From: Hydractinia symbiolongicarpus
Lineage: Eukaryota > Cnidaria > Hydrozoa > Anthoathecata > Hydractiniidae
Direction: 5' to 3'
NCBI RefSeq assembly: GCF_029227915.1
Contig: NC_079876.1
Coordinates: 10,356,001 to 10,420,000, forward strand
Length of the DNA stretch: 64,000 bases
Below the pieces are notes generated by a model. That model searched no databases. It was not told the origin of the DNA and saw nothing but the letters and a program-made list of their open reading frames with translations. The position numbers and the translations under genes were made by a program. This document shows positions 11,365-24,054 of the stretch, one piece after another; the stretch's first letter is position 1; each line of letters begins with the position of its first letter.

Positions 11365-13727
11365 TTTCATTGTTAAAAGCAATGCAACCTAGTAATATCA
11401 AAACAAATATCGCTAAATACATGTTGGTACGAATATGTGACCGAACCGTTGTAACTCAAACGGACTGACACCGTTAGAAAGTCAATGAAATGTAGTTTAT
11501 GAAACTGTCGATATTTCTTCAGCGCGCGATAACGGCTAGGATTTGTCTTACAGTAAAGAATGACTTATTTGTCTAAATTTTCAAATGAAGCGCTACCACA
11601 GCGCCCAGTGTAATCTCTGAGTTCCGGCAATCCCGTCAAATTAAGAAGAATGTTATTACTTAGAGTCCAATTGTCTTATTTATCACATTTATCAGGTCAC
11701 AGTCCAAAGTTAGTTCAATTAAGTCCCACATTCAATCTTTATATTGTTAAAAGCAAAGCAACCTAGAAATATCAGAAAAACATCGCTAAACACATGTTGG
11801 TACGAATAGGTGACCCAACCGTTGTAACTCCAACGGACTGACACCGTTAGAAAGTCAATGAAATTTAGTTTTTGAAACTGTCGCTATTTCTTCAGCGCGC
11901 GATAACGGCTAGGATTGGTCCCACAGTAAAAAATGACTTATTAATCTAAGTTTTTAAATGAAGTGCTACCACAGCGCCCAGTGTAATCGCTGAGTTCCGC
12001 CAATCATGTCAAAGTGAGAAGAATGTTATTTCTTGGAGTCCAATTTTCTCATTTATCACAATTGTTAGGTCACAGCCCAAAGTTAGTTCAATTAAGTCCC
12101 ACAGTCAATCGTTTCATTGTTAAAAGCGATGCAACCTAGTAATATCAAAAAAAATATCGCTAAATACATGTTGGTACGAATATGTGACGCAACCGTTGTA
12201 ACTCAAACGGACTGACACCGTTAGAAAGTCAATAAAATGTAGTTTTTGAAACTGTCTCTACCTCTTTAGCGCACGCTTACGGCTAGGATTGGTCCCACAG
12301 TAAAAAAATGACTTTTTTAGCTTAATTCTTAAATGAAGTGCTACCACAGCGCCCAGTAAAATCGCTGAGTTCCGCCAATCATGTCAAATTGAGAAGAATG
12401 TTATTTTTTGAAGTCCAATTTTCTCATTTATCACATTTGTTAGGTCACAGTCCAAAGTTACTTCAATTAAGTCCCACAGTCATTCGTTTCATTGTTAAAA
12501 GCAATGCAACCTAGTAATATCAAAACAAATATCGCTAAATACATGTTGGTACGAATATGTGACCGAACCGTTGTAACTCAAACGGACTGACACCGTTAGA
12601 AAGTCAATGAAATGTAGTTTATGAAACTGTCGATATTTCTTCAGCGCGCGATAACGGCTAGGATTTGTCTTACAGTAAAGAATGACTTATTTGTCTAAAT
12701 TTTCAAATGAAGCGCTACCACAGCGCCCAGTGTAATCTCTGAGTTCCGGCAATCCCGTCAAATTAAGAAGAATGTTATTACTTAGAGTCCAATTGTCTTA
12801 TTTATCACATTTATCAGGTCACAGTCCAAAGTTAGTTCAATTAAGTCCCACATTCAATCTTTATATTGTTAAAAGCAAAGCAACCTAGAAATATCAGAAA
12901 AACATCGCTAAACACATGTTGGTACGAATAGGTGACCCAACCGTTGTAACTCCAACGGACTGACACCGTTAGAAAGTCAATGAAATTTAGTTTGTGAAAC
13001 TGTCGCTATTTCTTCAGCGCGCGATAACGGCTAGGATTGGTCCCACAGTAAAAAATGACTTATTAATCTAAGTTTTTAAATGAAGTGCTACCACAGCGCC
13101 CAGTGTAATCGCTGAGTTCCGCCAATCATGTCAAATTGAGAAGAATGTTATTTCTTGGAGTCCAATTTTCTCATTTATCACAATTGTTAGGTCACAGTCC
13201 AAAGTTAGTTCAATTAAGTCCCACAGTCAATCGTTTCATTGTTAAAAGCGATGCAACCTAGTAATATCAAAAAAAATATCGCTAAATACATGTTGGTACG
13301 AATATGTGACGCAACCGTTGTAACTCAAACGGACTGACACCGTTAGAAAGTCAATAAAATGTAGTTTTTGAAACTGTCTCTACCTCTTTAGCGCACGCTT
13401 ACGGCTAGGATTGGTCCCACAGTAAAAAAATGACTTTTTTAGCTTAATTCTTAAATAAAGTGCTACCACAGCGCCCAGTAAAATCGCTGAGGTCCGCCAA
13501 TCATGTCAAATTGAGAAGAATGTTATTTCTTGAAGTCCAATTTTCTCATTTATCACATTTGTTAGGTCACAGTCCAAAGTTAGTTCAATTAAGTCCCACA
13601 GTCAATCGTTTCATTGTTAAAAGCGATGCAACCTAGTAATATCAAAAAAAATATCGCTAAATACATGTTGGTACGAATATGTGACGCAACCGTTGTAACT
13701 CAAACGGACTGACACCGTTAGAAAGTC
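11365..13727 (+). repeat. 2.36-kb segment, left copy of a 4,489-bp offset duplication
   Basis: Shares rare markers with 15854-18215 at exactly 4,489 bp (12 monomers): AAAGTGAGAAG at 12012 and 16501, and TTATTTTTTGAAG at 12401 and 16890. The similarity breaks near 13727 where AAAGTCAATAAA is replaced by AAAGTCAATGAA in the second copy. Confidence 0.85.
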
Positions 13728-13999
13728 AATAAAATGTAGTTTTTGAAACTGTCTCTACCTCTTTAGCGCACGCTTACGGCTAGGATTGGTCCCACAGTAA
13801 AAAAATGACTTTTTTAGCTTAATTCTTAAATGAAGTGCTACCACAGCGCCCAGTAAAATCGCTGAGTTCCGCCAATCATGTCAAATTGAGAAGAATGTTA
13901 TTTCTTGAAGTCCAATTTTCTCATTTATCACATTTGTTAGGTCACAGTCCAAAGTTAGTTCAATTAAGTCCCACAGTCAATCGTTTCATTGTTAAAAGC
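12450..13999 (+). repeat. 1.55-kb segment, left copy of a 1,870-bp offset duplication
   Basis: Matches 14320-15869 at 1,870 bp (5 monomers). The rare GGTCCGCCAATC variant near 13490 recurs near 15360. Similarity ends where CAGAAAAACATC (13999) meets CAAAACAAATATC (15869). Confidence 0.8.
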
Positions 14000-14319
14000 G
14001 ATGCAACCTAGTAATATCAGAAAAACATCGCTAAACACATGTTGGTACGAATAAGTGACCCAACCGTTGTAACTCCAACGGACTGACACCGTTAGAAAGT
14101 CAATGAAATGTAGTTTTTGAAACTGTCGCTATTTCTTCAGCGCGCTATAACGGCTAGGATTGGTCCCACAGTAAAAAATGACTTATTAATCTAAGTTTTT
14201 AAATGAAGTGCTACCACAGCGCCCAGTGTAATCGCTGAGTTCCGTTAATCATGTCAAATTGAGAAGAATGTTATTTCTTGGAGTCCAATTTTCTCATTTA
14301 TCACAATTGTTAGGTCACA

Positions 14320-15869
14320 GTCCAAAGTTACTTCAATTAAGTCCCACAGTCATTCGTTTCATTGTTAAAAGCAATGCAACCTAGTAATATCAAAACAAAT
14401 ATCGCTAAATACATGTTGGTACGAATATGTGACCGAACCGTTGTAACTCAAACGGACTGACACCGTTAGAAAGTCAATGAAATGTAGTTTATGAAACTGT
14501 CGATATTTCTTCAGCGCGCGATAACGGCTAGGATTTGTCTTACAGTAAAGAATGACTTATTTGTCTAAATTTTCAAATGAAGCGCTACCACAGCGCCCAG
14601 TGTAATCTCTGAGTTCCGGCAATCCCGTCAAATTAAGAAGAATGTTATTACTTAGAGTCCAATTGTCTTATTTATCACATTTATCAGGTCACAGTCCAAA
14701 GTTAGTTCAATTAAGTCCCACATTCAATCTTTATATTGTTAAAAGCAAAGCAACCTAGAAATATCAGAAAAACATCGCTAAACACATGTTGGTACGAATA
14801 GGTGACCCAACCGTTGTAACTCCAACGGACTGACACCGTTAGAAAGTCAATGAAATTTAGTTTGTGAAACTGTCGCTATTTCTTCAGCGCGCGATAACGG
14901 CTAGGATTGGTCCCACAGTAAAAAATGACTTATTAATCTAAGTTTTTAAATGAAGTGCTACCACAGCGCCCAGTGTAATCGCTGAGTTCCGCCAATCATG
15001 TCAAATTGAGAAGAATGTTATTTCTTGGAGTCCAATTTTCTCATTTATCACAATTGTTAGGTCACAGTCCAAAGTTAGTTCAATTAAGTCCCACAGTCAA
15101 TCGTTTCATTGTTAAAAGCGATGCAACCTAGTAATATCAAAAAAAATATCGCTAAATACATGTTGGTACGAATATGTGACGCAACCGTTGTAACTCAAAC
15201 GGACTGACACCGTTAGAAAGTCAATAAAATGTAGTTTTTGAAACTGTCTCTACCTCTTTAGCGCACGCTTACGGCTAGGATTGGTCCCACAGTAAAAAAA
15301 TTACTTTTTTAGCTTAATTCTTAAATGAAGTGCTACCACAGCGCCCAGTAAAATCGCTGAGGTCCGCCAATCATGTCAAATTGAGAAGAATGTTATTTCT
15401 TGAAGTCCAATTTTCTCATTTATCACATTTGTTAGGTCACAGTCCAAAGTTAGTTCAATTAAGTCCCACAGTCAATCGTTTCATTGTTAAAAGCGATGCA
15501 ACCTAGTAATATCAAAAAAAATATCGCTAAATACATGTTGGTACGAATATGTGACGCAACCGTTGTAACTCAAACGGACTGACACCGTTAGAAAGTCAAT
15601 AAAATGTAGTTTTTGAAACTGTCTCTACCTCTTTAGCGCACGCTTACGGCTAGGATTGGTCCCACAGTAAAAAAATGACTTTTTTAGCTTAATTCTTAAA
15701 TGAAGTGCTACCACAGCGCCCAGTAAAATCGCTGAGTTCCGCCAATCATGTCAAATTGAGAAGAATGTTATTTCTTGAAGTCCAATTTTCTCATTTATCA
15801 CATTTGTTAGGTCACAGTCCAAAGTTAGTTCAATTAAGTCCCACAGTCAATCGTTTCATTGTTAAAAGC
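14320..15869 (+). repeat. 1.55-kb segment, right copy of a 1,870-bp offset duplication
   Basis: Follows 12450-13999 by five monomers with few differences (ATTACTTTTTTAG at 15300 against ATGACTTTTTTAG; AAATGAAG against AAATAAAG). Confidence 0.8.
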
Positions 15870-18215
15870 AATGCAACCTAGTAATATCAAAACAAATATC
15901 GCTAAATACATGTTGGTACGAATATGTGACCGAACCGTTGTAACTCAAACGGACTGACACCGTTAGAAAGTCAATGAAATGTAGTTTATGAAACTGTCGA
16001 TATTTCTTCAGCGCGCGATAACGGCTAGGATTTGTCTTACAGTAAAGAATGACTTATTTGTCCAAATTTTCAAATGAAGCGCTACCACAGCGCCCAGTGT
16101 AATCTCTGAGTTCCGGCAATCCCGTCAAATTAAGAAGAATGTTATTACTTAGAGTCCAATTGTCTTATTTATCACATTTATCAGGTCACAGTCCAAAGTT
16201 AGTTCAATTAAGTCCCACATTCAATCTTTATATTGTTAAAAGCAAAGCAACCTAGAAATATCAGAAAAACATCGCTAAACACATGTTGGTACGAATAGGT
16301 GACCCAACCGTTGTAACTCCAACGGACTGACACCGTTAGAAAGTCAATGAAATTTAGTTTTTGAAACTGTCGCTATTTCTTCAGCGCGCGATAACGGCTA
16401 GGATTGGTCCCACAGTAAAAAATGACTTATTAATCTAAGTTTTTAAATGAAGTGCTACCACAGCGCCCAGTGTAATCGCTGAGTTCCGCCAATCATGTCA
16501 AAGTGAGAAGAATGTTATTTCTTGGAGTCCAATTTTCTCATTTATCACAATTGTTAGGTCACAGCCCAAAGTTAGTTCAATTAAGTCCCACAGTCAATCG
16601 TTTCATTGTTAAAAGCGATGCAACCTAGTAATATCAAAAAAAATATCGCTAAATACATGTTGGTACGAATATGTGACGCAACCGTTGTAACTCAAACGGA
16701 CTGACACCGTTAGAAAGTCAATAAAATGTAGTTTTTGAAACTGTCTCTACCTCTTTAGCGCACGCTTACGGCTAGGATTGGTCCCACAGTAAAAAAATGA
16801 CTTTTTTAGCTTAATTCTTAAATGAAGTGCTACCACAGCGCCCAGTAAAATCGCTGAGTTCCGCCAATCATGTCAAATTGAGAAGAATGTTATTTTTTGA
16901 AGTCCAATTTTCTCATTTATCACATTTGTTAGGTCACAGTCCAAAGTTACTTCAATTAAGTCCCACAGTCATTCGTTTCATTGTTAAAAGCAATGCAACC
17001 TAGTAATATCAAAACAAATATCGCTAAATACATGTTGGTACGAATATGTGACCGAACCGTTGTAACTCAAACGGACTGACACCGTTAGAAAGTCAATGAA
17101 ATGTAGTTTATGAAACTGTCGATATTTCTTCAGCGCGCGATAACGGCTAGGATTTGTCTTACAGTAAAGAATGACTTATTTGTCTAAATTTTCAAATGAA
17201 GCGCTACCACAGCGCCCAGTGTAATCTCTGAGTTCCGGCAATCCCGTCAAATTAAGAAGAATGTTATTACTTAGAGTCCAATTGTCTTATTTATCACATT
17301 TATCAGGTCACAGTCCAAAGTTAGTTCAATTAAGTCCCACATTCAATCTTTATATTGTTAAAAGCAAAGCAACCTAGAAATATCAGAAAAACATCGCTAA
17401 ACACATGTTGGTACGAATAGGTGACCCAACCGTTGTAACTCCAACGGACTGACACCGTTAGAAAGTCAATGAAATTTAGTTTGTGAAACTGTCGCTATTT
17501 CTTCAGCGCGCGATAACGGCTAGGATTGGTCCCACAGTAAAAAATGACTTATTAATCTAAGTTTTTAAATGAAGTGCTACCACAGCGCCCAGTGTAATCG
17601 CTGAGTTCCGCCAATCATGTCAAATTGAGAAGAATGTTATTTCTTGGAGTCCAATTTTCTCATTTATCACAATTGTTAGGTCACAGTCCAAAGTTAGTTC
17701 AATTAAGTCCCACAGTCAATCGTTTCATTGTTAAAAGCGATGCAACCTAGTAATATCAAAAAAAATATCGCTAAATACATGTTGGTACGAATATGTGACG
17801 CAACCGTTGTAACTCAAACGGACTGACACCGTTAGAAAGTCAATAAAATGTAGTTTTTGAAACTGTCTCTACCTCTTTAGCGCACGCTTACGGCTAGGAT
17901 TGGTCCCACAGTAAAAAAATGACTTTTTTAGCTTAATTCTTAAATGAAGTGCTACCACAGCGCCCAGTAAAATCGCTGAGGTCCGCCAATCATGTCAAAT
18001 TGAGAAGAATGTTATTTCTTGAAGTCCAATTTTCTCATTTATCACATTTGTTAGGTCACAGTCCAAAGTTAGTTCAATTAAGTCCCACAGTCAATCGTTT
18101 CATTGTTAAAAGCGATGCAACCTAGTAATATCAAAAAAAATATCGCTAAATACATGTTGGTACGAATATGTGACGCAACCGTTGTAACTCAAACGGACTG
18201 ACACCGTTAGAAAGT
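15854..18215 (+). repeat. 2.36-kb segment, right copy of a 4,489-bp offset duplication
   Basis: Matches 11365-13727 with very few differences (for example TTTGTG against TTTTTG near 17480, matching 12990). Its left end is also the right end of a different duplication (14320-15869), so two exchange joints coincide near 15.86 kb. Confidence 0.85.
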
Positions 18216-19565
18216 CAATGAAATGTAGTTTATGAAACTGTCGATATTTCTTCAGCGCGCGATAACGGCTAGGATTTGTCTTACAGTAAAGAATGACTTA
18301 TTTGTCTAAATTTTCAAATGAAGCGCTACCACAGCGCCCAGTGTAATCTCTGAGTTCCGGCAATCCCGTCAAATTAAGAAGAATGTTATTACTTAGAGTC
18401 CAATTGTCTTATTTATCACATTTATCAGGTCACAGTCCAAAGTTAGTTCAATTAAGTCCCACATTCAATCTTTATATTGTTAAAAGCAAAGCAACCTAGA
18501 AATATCAGAAAAACATCGCTAAACACATGTTGGTACGAATAGGTGACCCAACCGTTGTAACTCCAACGGACTGACACCGTTAGAAAGTCAATGAAATTTA
18601 GTTTTTGAAACTGTCGCTATTTCTTCAGCGCGCGATAACGGCTAGGATTGGTCCCACAGTAAAAAATGACTTATTAATCTAAGTTTTTAAATGAAGCGCT
18701 ACCACAGCGCCCAGTGTAATCGCTGAGTTCCGCCAATCATGTCAAATTGAGAAGAATGTTATTTCTTGGAGTCCAATTTTCTCATTTATCACAATTGTTA
18801 GGTCACAGTCCAAAGTTAGTTCAATTAAGTCCCACAGTCAATCGTTTCATTGTTAAAAGCGATGCAACCTAGTAATATCAAAAAAAATATCGCTAAATAC
18901 ATGTTGGTACGAATATGTGACGCAACCGTTGTAACTCAAACGGACTGACAACGTTAGAAAGTCAATAAAATGTAGTTTTTGAAACTGTCTCTACCTCTTT
19001 AGCGCACGCTTACGGCTAGGATTGGTCCCACAGTAAAAAAATGACTTTTTTAGCTTAATTCTTAAATGAAGTGCTACCACAGCGCCCAGTAAAATCGCTG
19101 AGTTCCGCCAATCATGTCAAATTGAGAAGAATGTTATTTCTTGAAGTCCAATTTTCTCATTTATCACATTTGTTAGGTCACAGTCCAAAGTTAGTTCAAT
19201 TAAGTCCCACAGTCAATCGTTTCATTGTTAAAAGCGATGCAACCTAGTAATATCAGAAAAACATCGCTAAACACATGTTGGTACGAATAAGTGACCCAAC
19301 CGTTGTAACTCCAACGGACTGACACCGTTAGAAAGTCAATGAAATGTAGTTTTTGAAACTGTCGCTATTTCTTCAGCGCGCTATAACGGCTAGGATTGGT
19401 CCCACAGTAAAAAATGACTTATTAATCTAAGTTTTTAAATGAAGTGCTACCACAGCGCCCAGTGTAATCGCTGAGTTCCGTTAATCATGTCAAATTGAGA
19501 AGAATGTTATTTCTTGGAGTCCAATTTTCTCATTTATCACAATTGTTAGGTCACAGTCCAAAGTT
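18180..19565 (+). repeat. 1.39-kb segment, left copy of a 2,617-bp offset duplication
   Basis: Matches 20797-22182 at 2,617 bp (7 monomers), anchored by TGTTATTACTTAGAG at 18384 and 21001 and by CGTTAATC at 19479 and 22096. Part of it (17765-18730) is also copied at 19635-20600, offset 1,870 bp, so this piece exists at least three times. Confidence 0.8.
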
Positions 19566-19634
19566 ACTTCAATTAAGTCCCACAGTCATTCGTTTCATTG
19601 TTAAAAGCAATGCAACCTAGTAATATCAAAACAA

Positions 19635-20600
19635 ATATCGCTAAATACATGTTGGTACGAATATGTGACGCAACCGTTGTAACTTAAACGGACTGACACC
19701 GTTAGAAAGTCAATAAAATGTAGTTTTTGAAACTGTCTCTACCTCTTTAGCGCACGCTTACGGCTAGGATTGGTCCCACAGTAAAAAAATGACTTTTTTA
19801 GCTTAATTCTTAAATGAAGTGCTACCACAGCGCCCAGTAAAATCGCTGAGTTCCGCCAATCATGTCAAATTGAGAAGAATGTTATTTCTTGAAGTCCAAT
19901 TTTCTCATTTATCACATTTGTTAGGTCACAGTCCAAAGTTAGTTCAATTAAGTCCCACAGTCAATCGTTTCATTGTTAAAAGCGATGCAACCTAGTAATA
20001 TCAAAAAAAATATCGCTAAATACATGTTGGTACGAATATGTGACGCAACCGTTGTAACTCAAACGGACTGACACCGTTAGAAAGTCAATGAAATGTAGTT
20101 TATGAAACTGTCGATATTTCTTCAGCGCGCGATAACGGCTAGGATTTGTCTTACAGTAAAGAATGACTTATTTGTCTAAATTTTCAAATGAAGCGCTACC
20201 ACAGCGCCCAGTGTAATCTCTGAGTTCCGGCAATCCCGTCAAATTAAGAAGAATGTTATTACTTAGAGTCCAATTGTCTTATTTATCACATTTATCAGGT
20301 CACAGTCCAAAGTTAGTTCAATTAAGTCCCACATTCAATCTTTATATTGTTAAAAGCAAAGCAACCTAGAAATATCAGAAAAACATCGCTAAACACATGT
20401 TGGTACGAATAGGTGACCCAACCGTTGTAACTCCAACGGACTGACACCGTTAGAAAGTCAATGAAATTTAGTTTTTGAAACTGTCGCTATTTCTTCAGCG
20501 CGCGATAACGGCTAGGATTGGTCCCACAGTAAAAAATGACTTATTAATCTAAGTTTTTAAATGAAGTGCTACCACAGCGCCCAGTGTAATCGCTGAGTTC
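19635..20600 (+). repeat. 965-bp segment copied from 17765-18730 (offset 1,870 bp)
   Basis: Anchored by the AAAGTCAATGAAATG joint at 18211 and 20081. The 1,870-bp spacing is the same five-monomer step seen at 12.45/14.32 kb, which suggests repeated exchange in the same register. Confidence 0.75.
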
Positions 20601-20796
20601 CGTTAATCATGTCAAATTGAGAAGAATGTTATTTCTTGGAGTCCAATTTTCTCATTTATCACAATTGTTAGGTCACAGTCCAAAGTTACTTCAATTAAGT
20701 CCCACAGTCATTCGTTTCATTGTTAAAAGCAATGCAACCTAGTAATATCAAAACAAATATCGCTAAATACATGTTGGTACGAATATGTGACCGAAC

Positions 20797-22182
20797 CGTT
20801 GTAACTCAAACGGACTGACACCGTTAGAAAGTCAATGAAATGTAGTTTATGAAACTGTCGATATTTCTTCAGCACGCGATAACGGCTAGGATTTGTCTTA
20901 CAGTAAAGAATGACTTATTTGTCTAATTTTTCAAATGAAGCGCTACCACAGCGCCCAGTGTAATCTCTGAGTTCCGGCAATCCCGTCAAATTAAGAAGAA
21001 TGTTATTACTTAGAGTCCAATTGTCTTATTTATCACATTTATCAGGTCACAGTCCAAAGTTAGTTCAATTAAGTCCCACATTCAATCGTTATATTGTTAA
21101 AAGCAAAGCAACCTAGAAATATCAGAAAAACATCGCTAAACACATGTTGGTACGAATAGGTGACCCAACCGTTGTAACTCCAACGGACTGACACCGTTAG
21201 AAAGTCAATGAAATTTAGTTTTTGAAACTGTCGCTATTTCTTCAGCGCGCGATAACGGCTAGGATTGGTCCCACAGTAAAAAATGACTTATTAATCTAAG
21301 TTTTTAAATGAAGTGCTACCACAGCGCCCAGTGTAATCGCTGAGTTCCGCCAATCATGTCAAATTGAGAAGAATGTTATTTCTTGGAGTCCAATTTTCTC
21401 ATTTATCACAATTGTTAGGTCACAGTCCAAAGTTAGTTCAATTAAGTCCCACAGTCAATCGTTTCATTGTTAAAAGCGATGCAACCTAGTAATATCAAAA
21501 AAAATATCGCTAAATACATGTTGGTACGAATATGTGACGCAACCGTTGTAACTCAAACGGACTGACACCGTTAGAAAGTCAATAAAATGTAGTTTTTGAA
21601 ACTGTCTCTACCTCTTTAGCGTACGCTTACGGCTAGGATTGGTCCCACAGTAAAAAAATGACTTTTTTAGCTTAATTCTTAAATGAAGTGCTACCACAGC
21701 GCCCAGTAAAATCGCTGAGTTCCGCCAATCATGTCAAATTGAGAAGAATGTTATTTCTTGAAGTCCAATTTTCTCATTTATCACATTTGTTAGGTCACAG
21801 TCCAAAGTTAGTTCAATTAAGTCCCACAGTCAATCGTTTCATTGTTAAAAGCGATGCAACCTAGTAATATCAGAAAAACATCGCTAAACACATGTTGGTA
21901 CGAATAAGTGACCCAACCGTTGTAACTCCAACGGACTGACACCGTTAGAAAGTCAATGAAATGTAGTTTTTGAAACTGTCGCTATTTCTTCAGCGCGCTA
22001 TAACGGCTAGGATTGGTCCCACAGTAAAAAATGACTTATTAATCTAAGTGTTTAAATGAAGTGCTACCACAGCGCCCAGTGTAATCGCTGAGTTCCGTTA
22101 ATCATGTCAAATTGAGAAGAATGTTATTTCTTGGAGTCCAATTTTCTCATTTATCACAATTGTTAGGTCACAGTCCAAAGTT
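20797..22182 (+). repeat. 1.39-kb segment, right copy of a 2,617-bp offset duplication
   Basis: Matches 18180-19565. It ends next to the 970-bp block starting at 22165, so the large amplified patchwork (11.4-22.2 kb) finishes here. Confidence 0.8.
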
Positions 22183-23135
22183 AGTTCAATTAAGTCCCAC
22201 AGTCATTCGTTTCATTGTTAAAAGCGATGCAACCTAGTAATATCAAAACAAATATCGCTAAATACATGTTGGTACGAATATGTGACCGAACCGTTGTAAC
22301 TCAAACGGACTGACACCGTTAGAAAGTCAATGAAATGTAGTTTTTGAAACTGTCGCTATTTCTTCAGCGCGCGATAACGGGTAGGATTGTTCCCACAGTA
22401 AAAAATGACTTATTAATCTAAGTTTTTAAATGAAGTGCTACCACAGCGCCCAGTGTAATCGCTGAGTTCCGCCAATCATGTCAAATTGAGAAGAATGTTA
22501 TTTCTTGGAGTCCAATTTTCTCATTTATCACAATTGTTTGGTCACAGTCCAAAGTTAGTTCAATTAAGTCCCACAGTCATTCGTTTCATTGTTAAAAGCA
22601 ATGCAACCTAGTAATATCAAAACAAATATCGCTAAATACATGTTGGTACGAATATGTGACCGAACCGTTGTAACTCAAACGGACTGACACCGTTAGAAAG
22701 TCAATGAAATGTAGTTTATGAAACTGTCGATATTTCTTCAGCGCGCGATAACGGCTAGGATTGGTCTCACAGTAAAAAATGACTTATTAATCTAAGTTTT
22801 TAAATGAAGTGCTACCACAGCGCCCAGTGTAATCGCTGAGTTCCGCCAATCATGTCAAATTGAGAAGAATGTTATTTCTTGGAGTCCAATTTTCTCATTT
22901 ATCACAATTGTTAGGTCACATCCAAAGTTAGTTCAATTAAGTCCCACAGTCAATCGTTTCATTGTTAAAAGCGATGCAACCTAGTAATATCAAAAAAAAT
23001 ATCGCTAAATACATGTTGGTACGAATATGTGACGCAACCGTTGTAACTCAAACGGACTGACACCGTTAGAAAGTCAATAAAATGTAGTTTTTGAAACTGT
23101 CTCTACCTCTTCAGCGCACGCTTACGGCTAGGATT
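22165..23135 (+). repeat. 970-bp block, right copy of a pair 12.34 kb apart
   Basis: Copy of 9825-10796, including GTAGGATTGTTCCC at 22381. It has a private single-base loss in GGTCACATCC near 22919. After 23135 it continues into A monomers with CCTCTTCAGCGCACGC rather than the flank seen after 10796. Confidence 0.8.
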
Positions 23136-24054
23136 GGTCCCACAGTAAAAAAAATGACTTTTTTAGCTTAATTCTTAAATGAAGTGCTACCACAGCGCCC
23201 AGTAAAATCGCTGAGTTCCGCCAATCATGTCAAATTGAGAAGAATGTTATTTCTTGAAGTCCAATTTTCTCATTTATCACATTTGTTAGGTCACAGTCCA
23301 AAGTTAGTTCAATTAAGTCCCACAGTCAATCGTTTCATTGTTAAAAGTGATGCAACCTAGTAATATCAAAAAAACATCGCTAAACACATGTTGGTACGAA
23401 TAGGTGACCCAACCGTTGTAACTCCGACGGACTGACACCGTTAGAAAGTCAATGAAATGTAGTTTTTGAAACTGTCGCTATTTCTTCAGCGCGCGATAAT
23501 GGCTAGGATTGGTCCCACAGTAAAAAATGACTTATTAATCTAAGTTTTTAAATGAAGTGCTACCACAGCGCCCAGTGTAATCGCTGAGTTCCGCCAATCA
23601 TGTCAAATTGAGAAGAATGTTATTTCTTGGAGTCCAATTTTCTCATTTATCACAATTGTTAGGTCACAGTCCAAAGTTAGTTCAATTAAGTCCCACAGTC
23701 AATCGTTTCATTGTTAAAAGCGATGCAACCTAGTAATATCAAAAAAATATCGCTAAATACATGTTGGTACGAATATGTGACGCAACCGTTGTAACTCAAA
23801 CGGACTGACACCGTTAGAAAGTCAATAAAATGTAGTTTTTGAAACTGTCTCTGCCTCTTCAGCGCACGCTTACGGCTAGGATTGGTCCCACAGTAAAAAA
23901 ATGACTTTTTTAGCTTAATTCTTAAATGAAGTGCTACCACAGCGCCCAGTAAAATCGCTGAGTTCCGCCAATCATGTCAAATTGAGAAGAATGTTATTTC
24001 TTGAAGTCCAATTTTCTCATTTATCACATTTGTTAGGTCACAGTCCAAAGTTAG

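Noticed and set aside
23686-23940. 84-codon minus-strand open frame, repeated at 29284, 31898, 33393, 34514, 37128, 38623 and 38997
   Set aside because: It exists only because one monomer variant happens to lack stops in that frame, spans the variable A-tracts, and crosses a monomer boundary. No domain, start signal or frame conservation in other variants.
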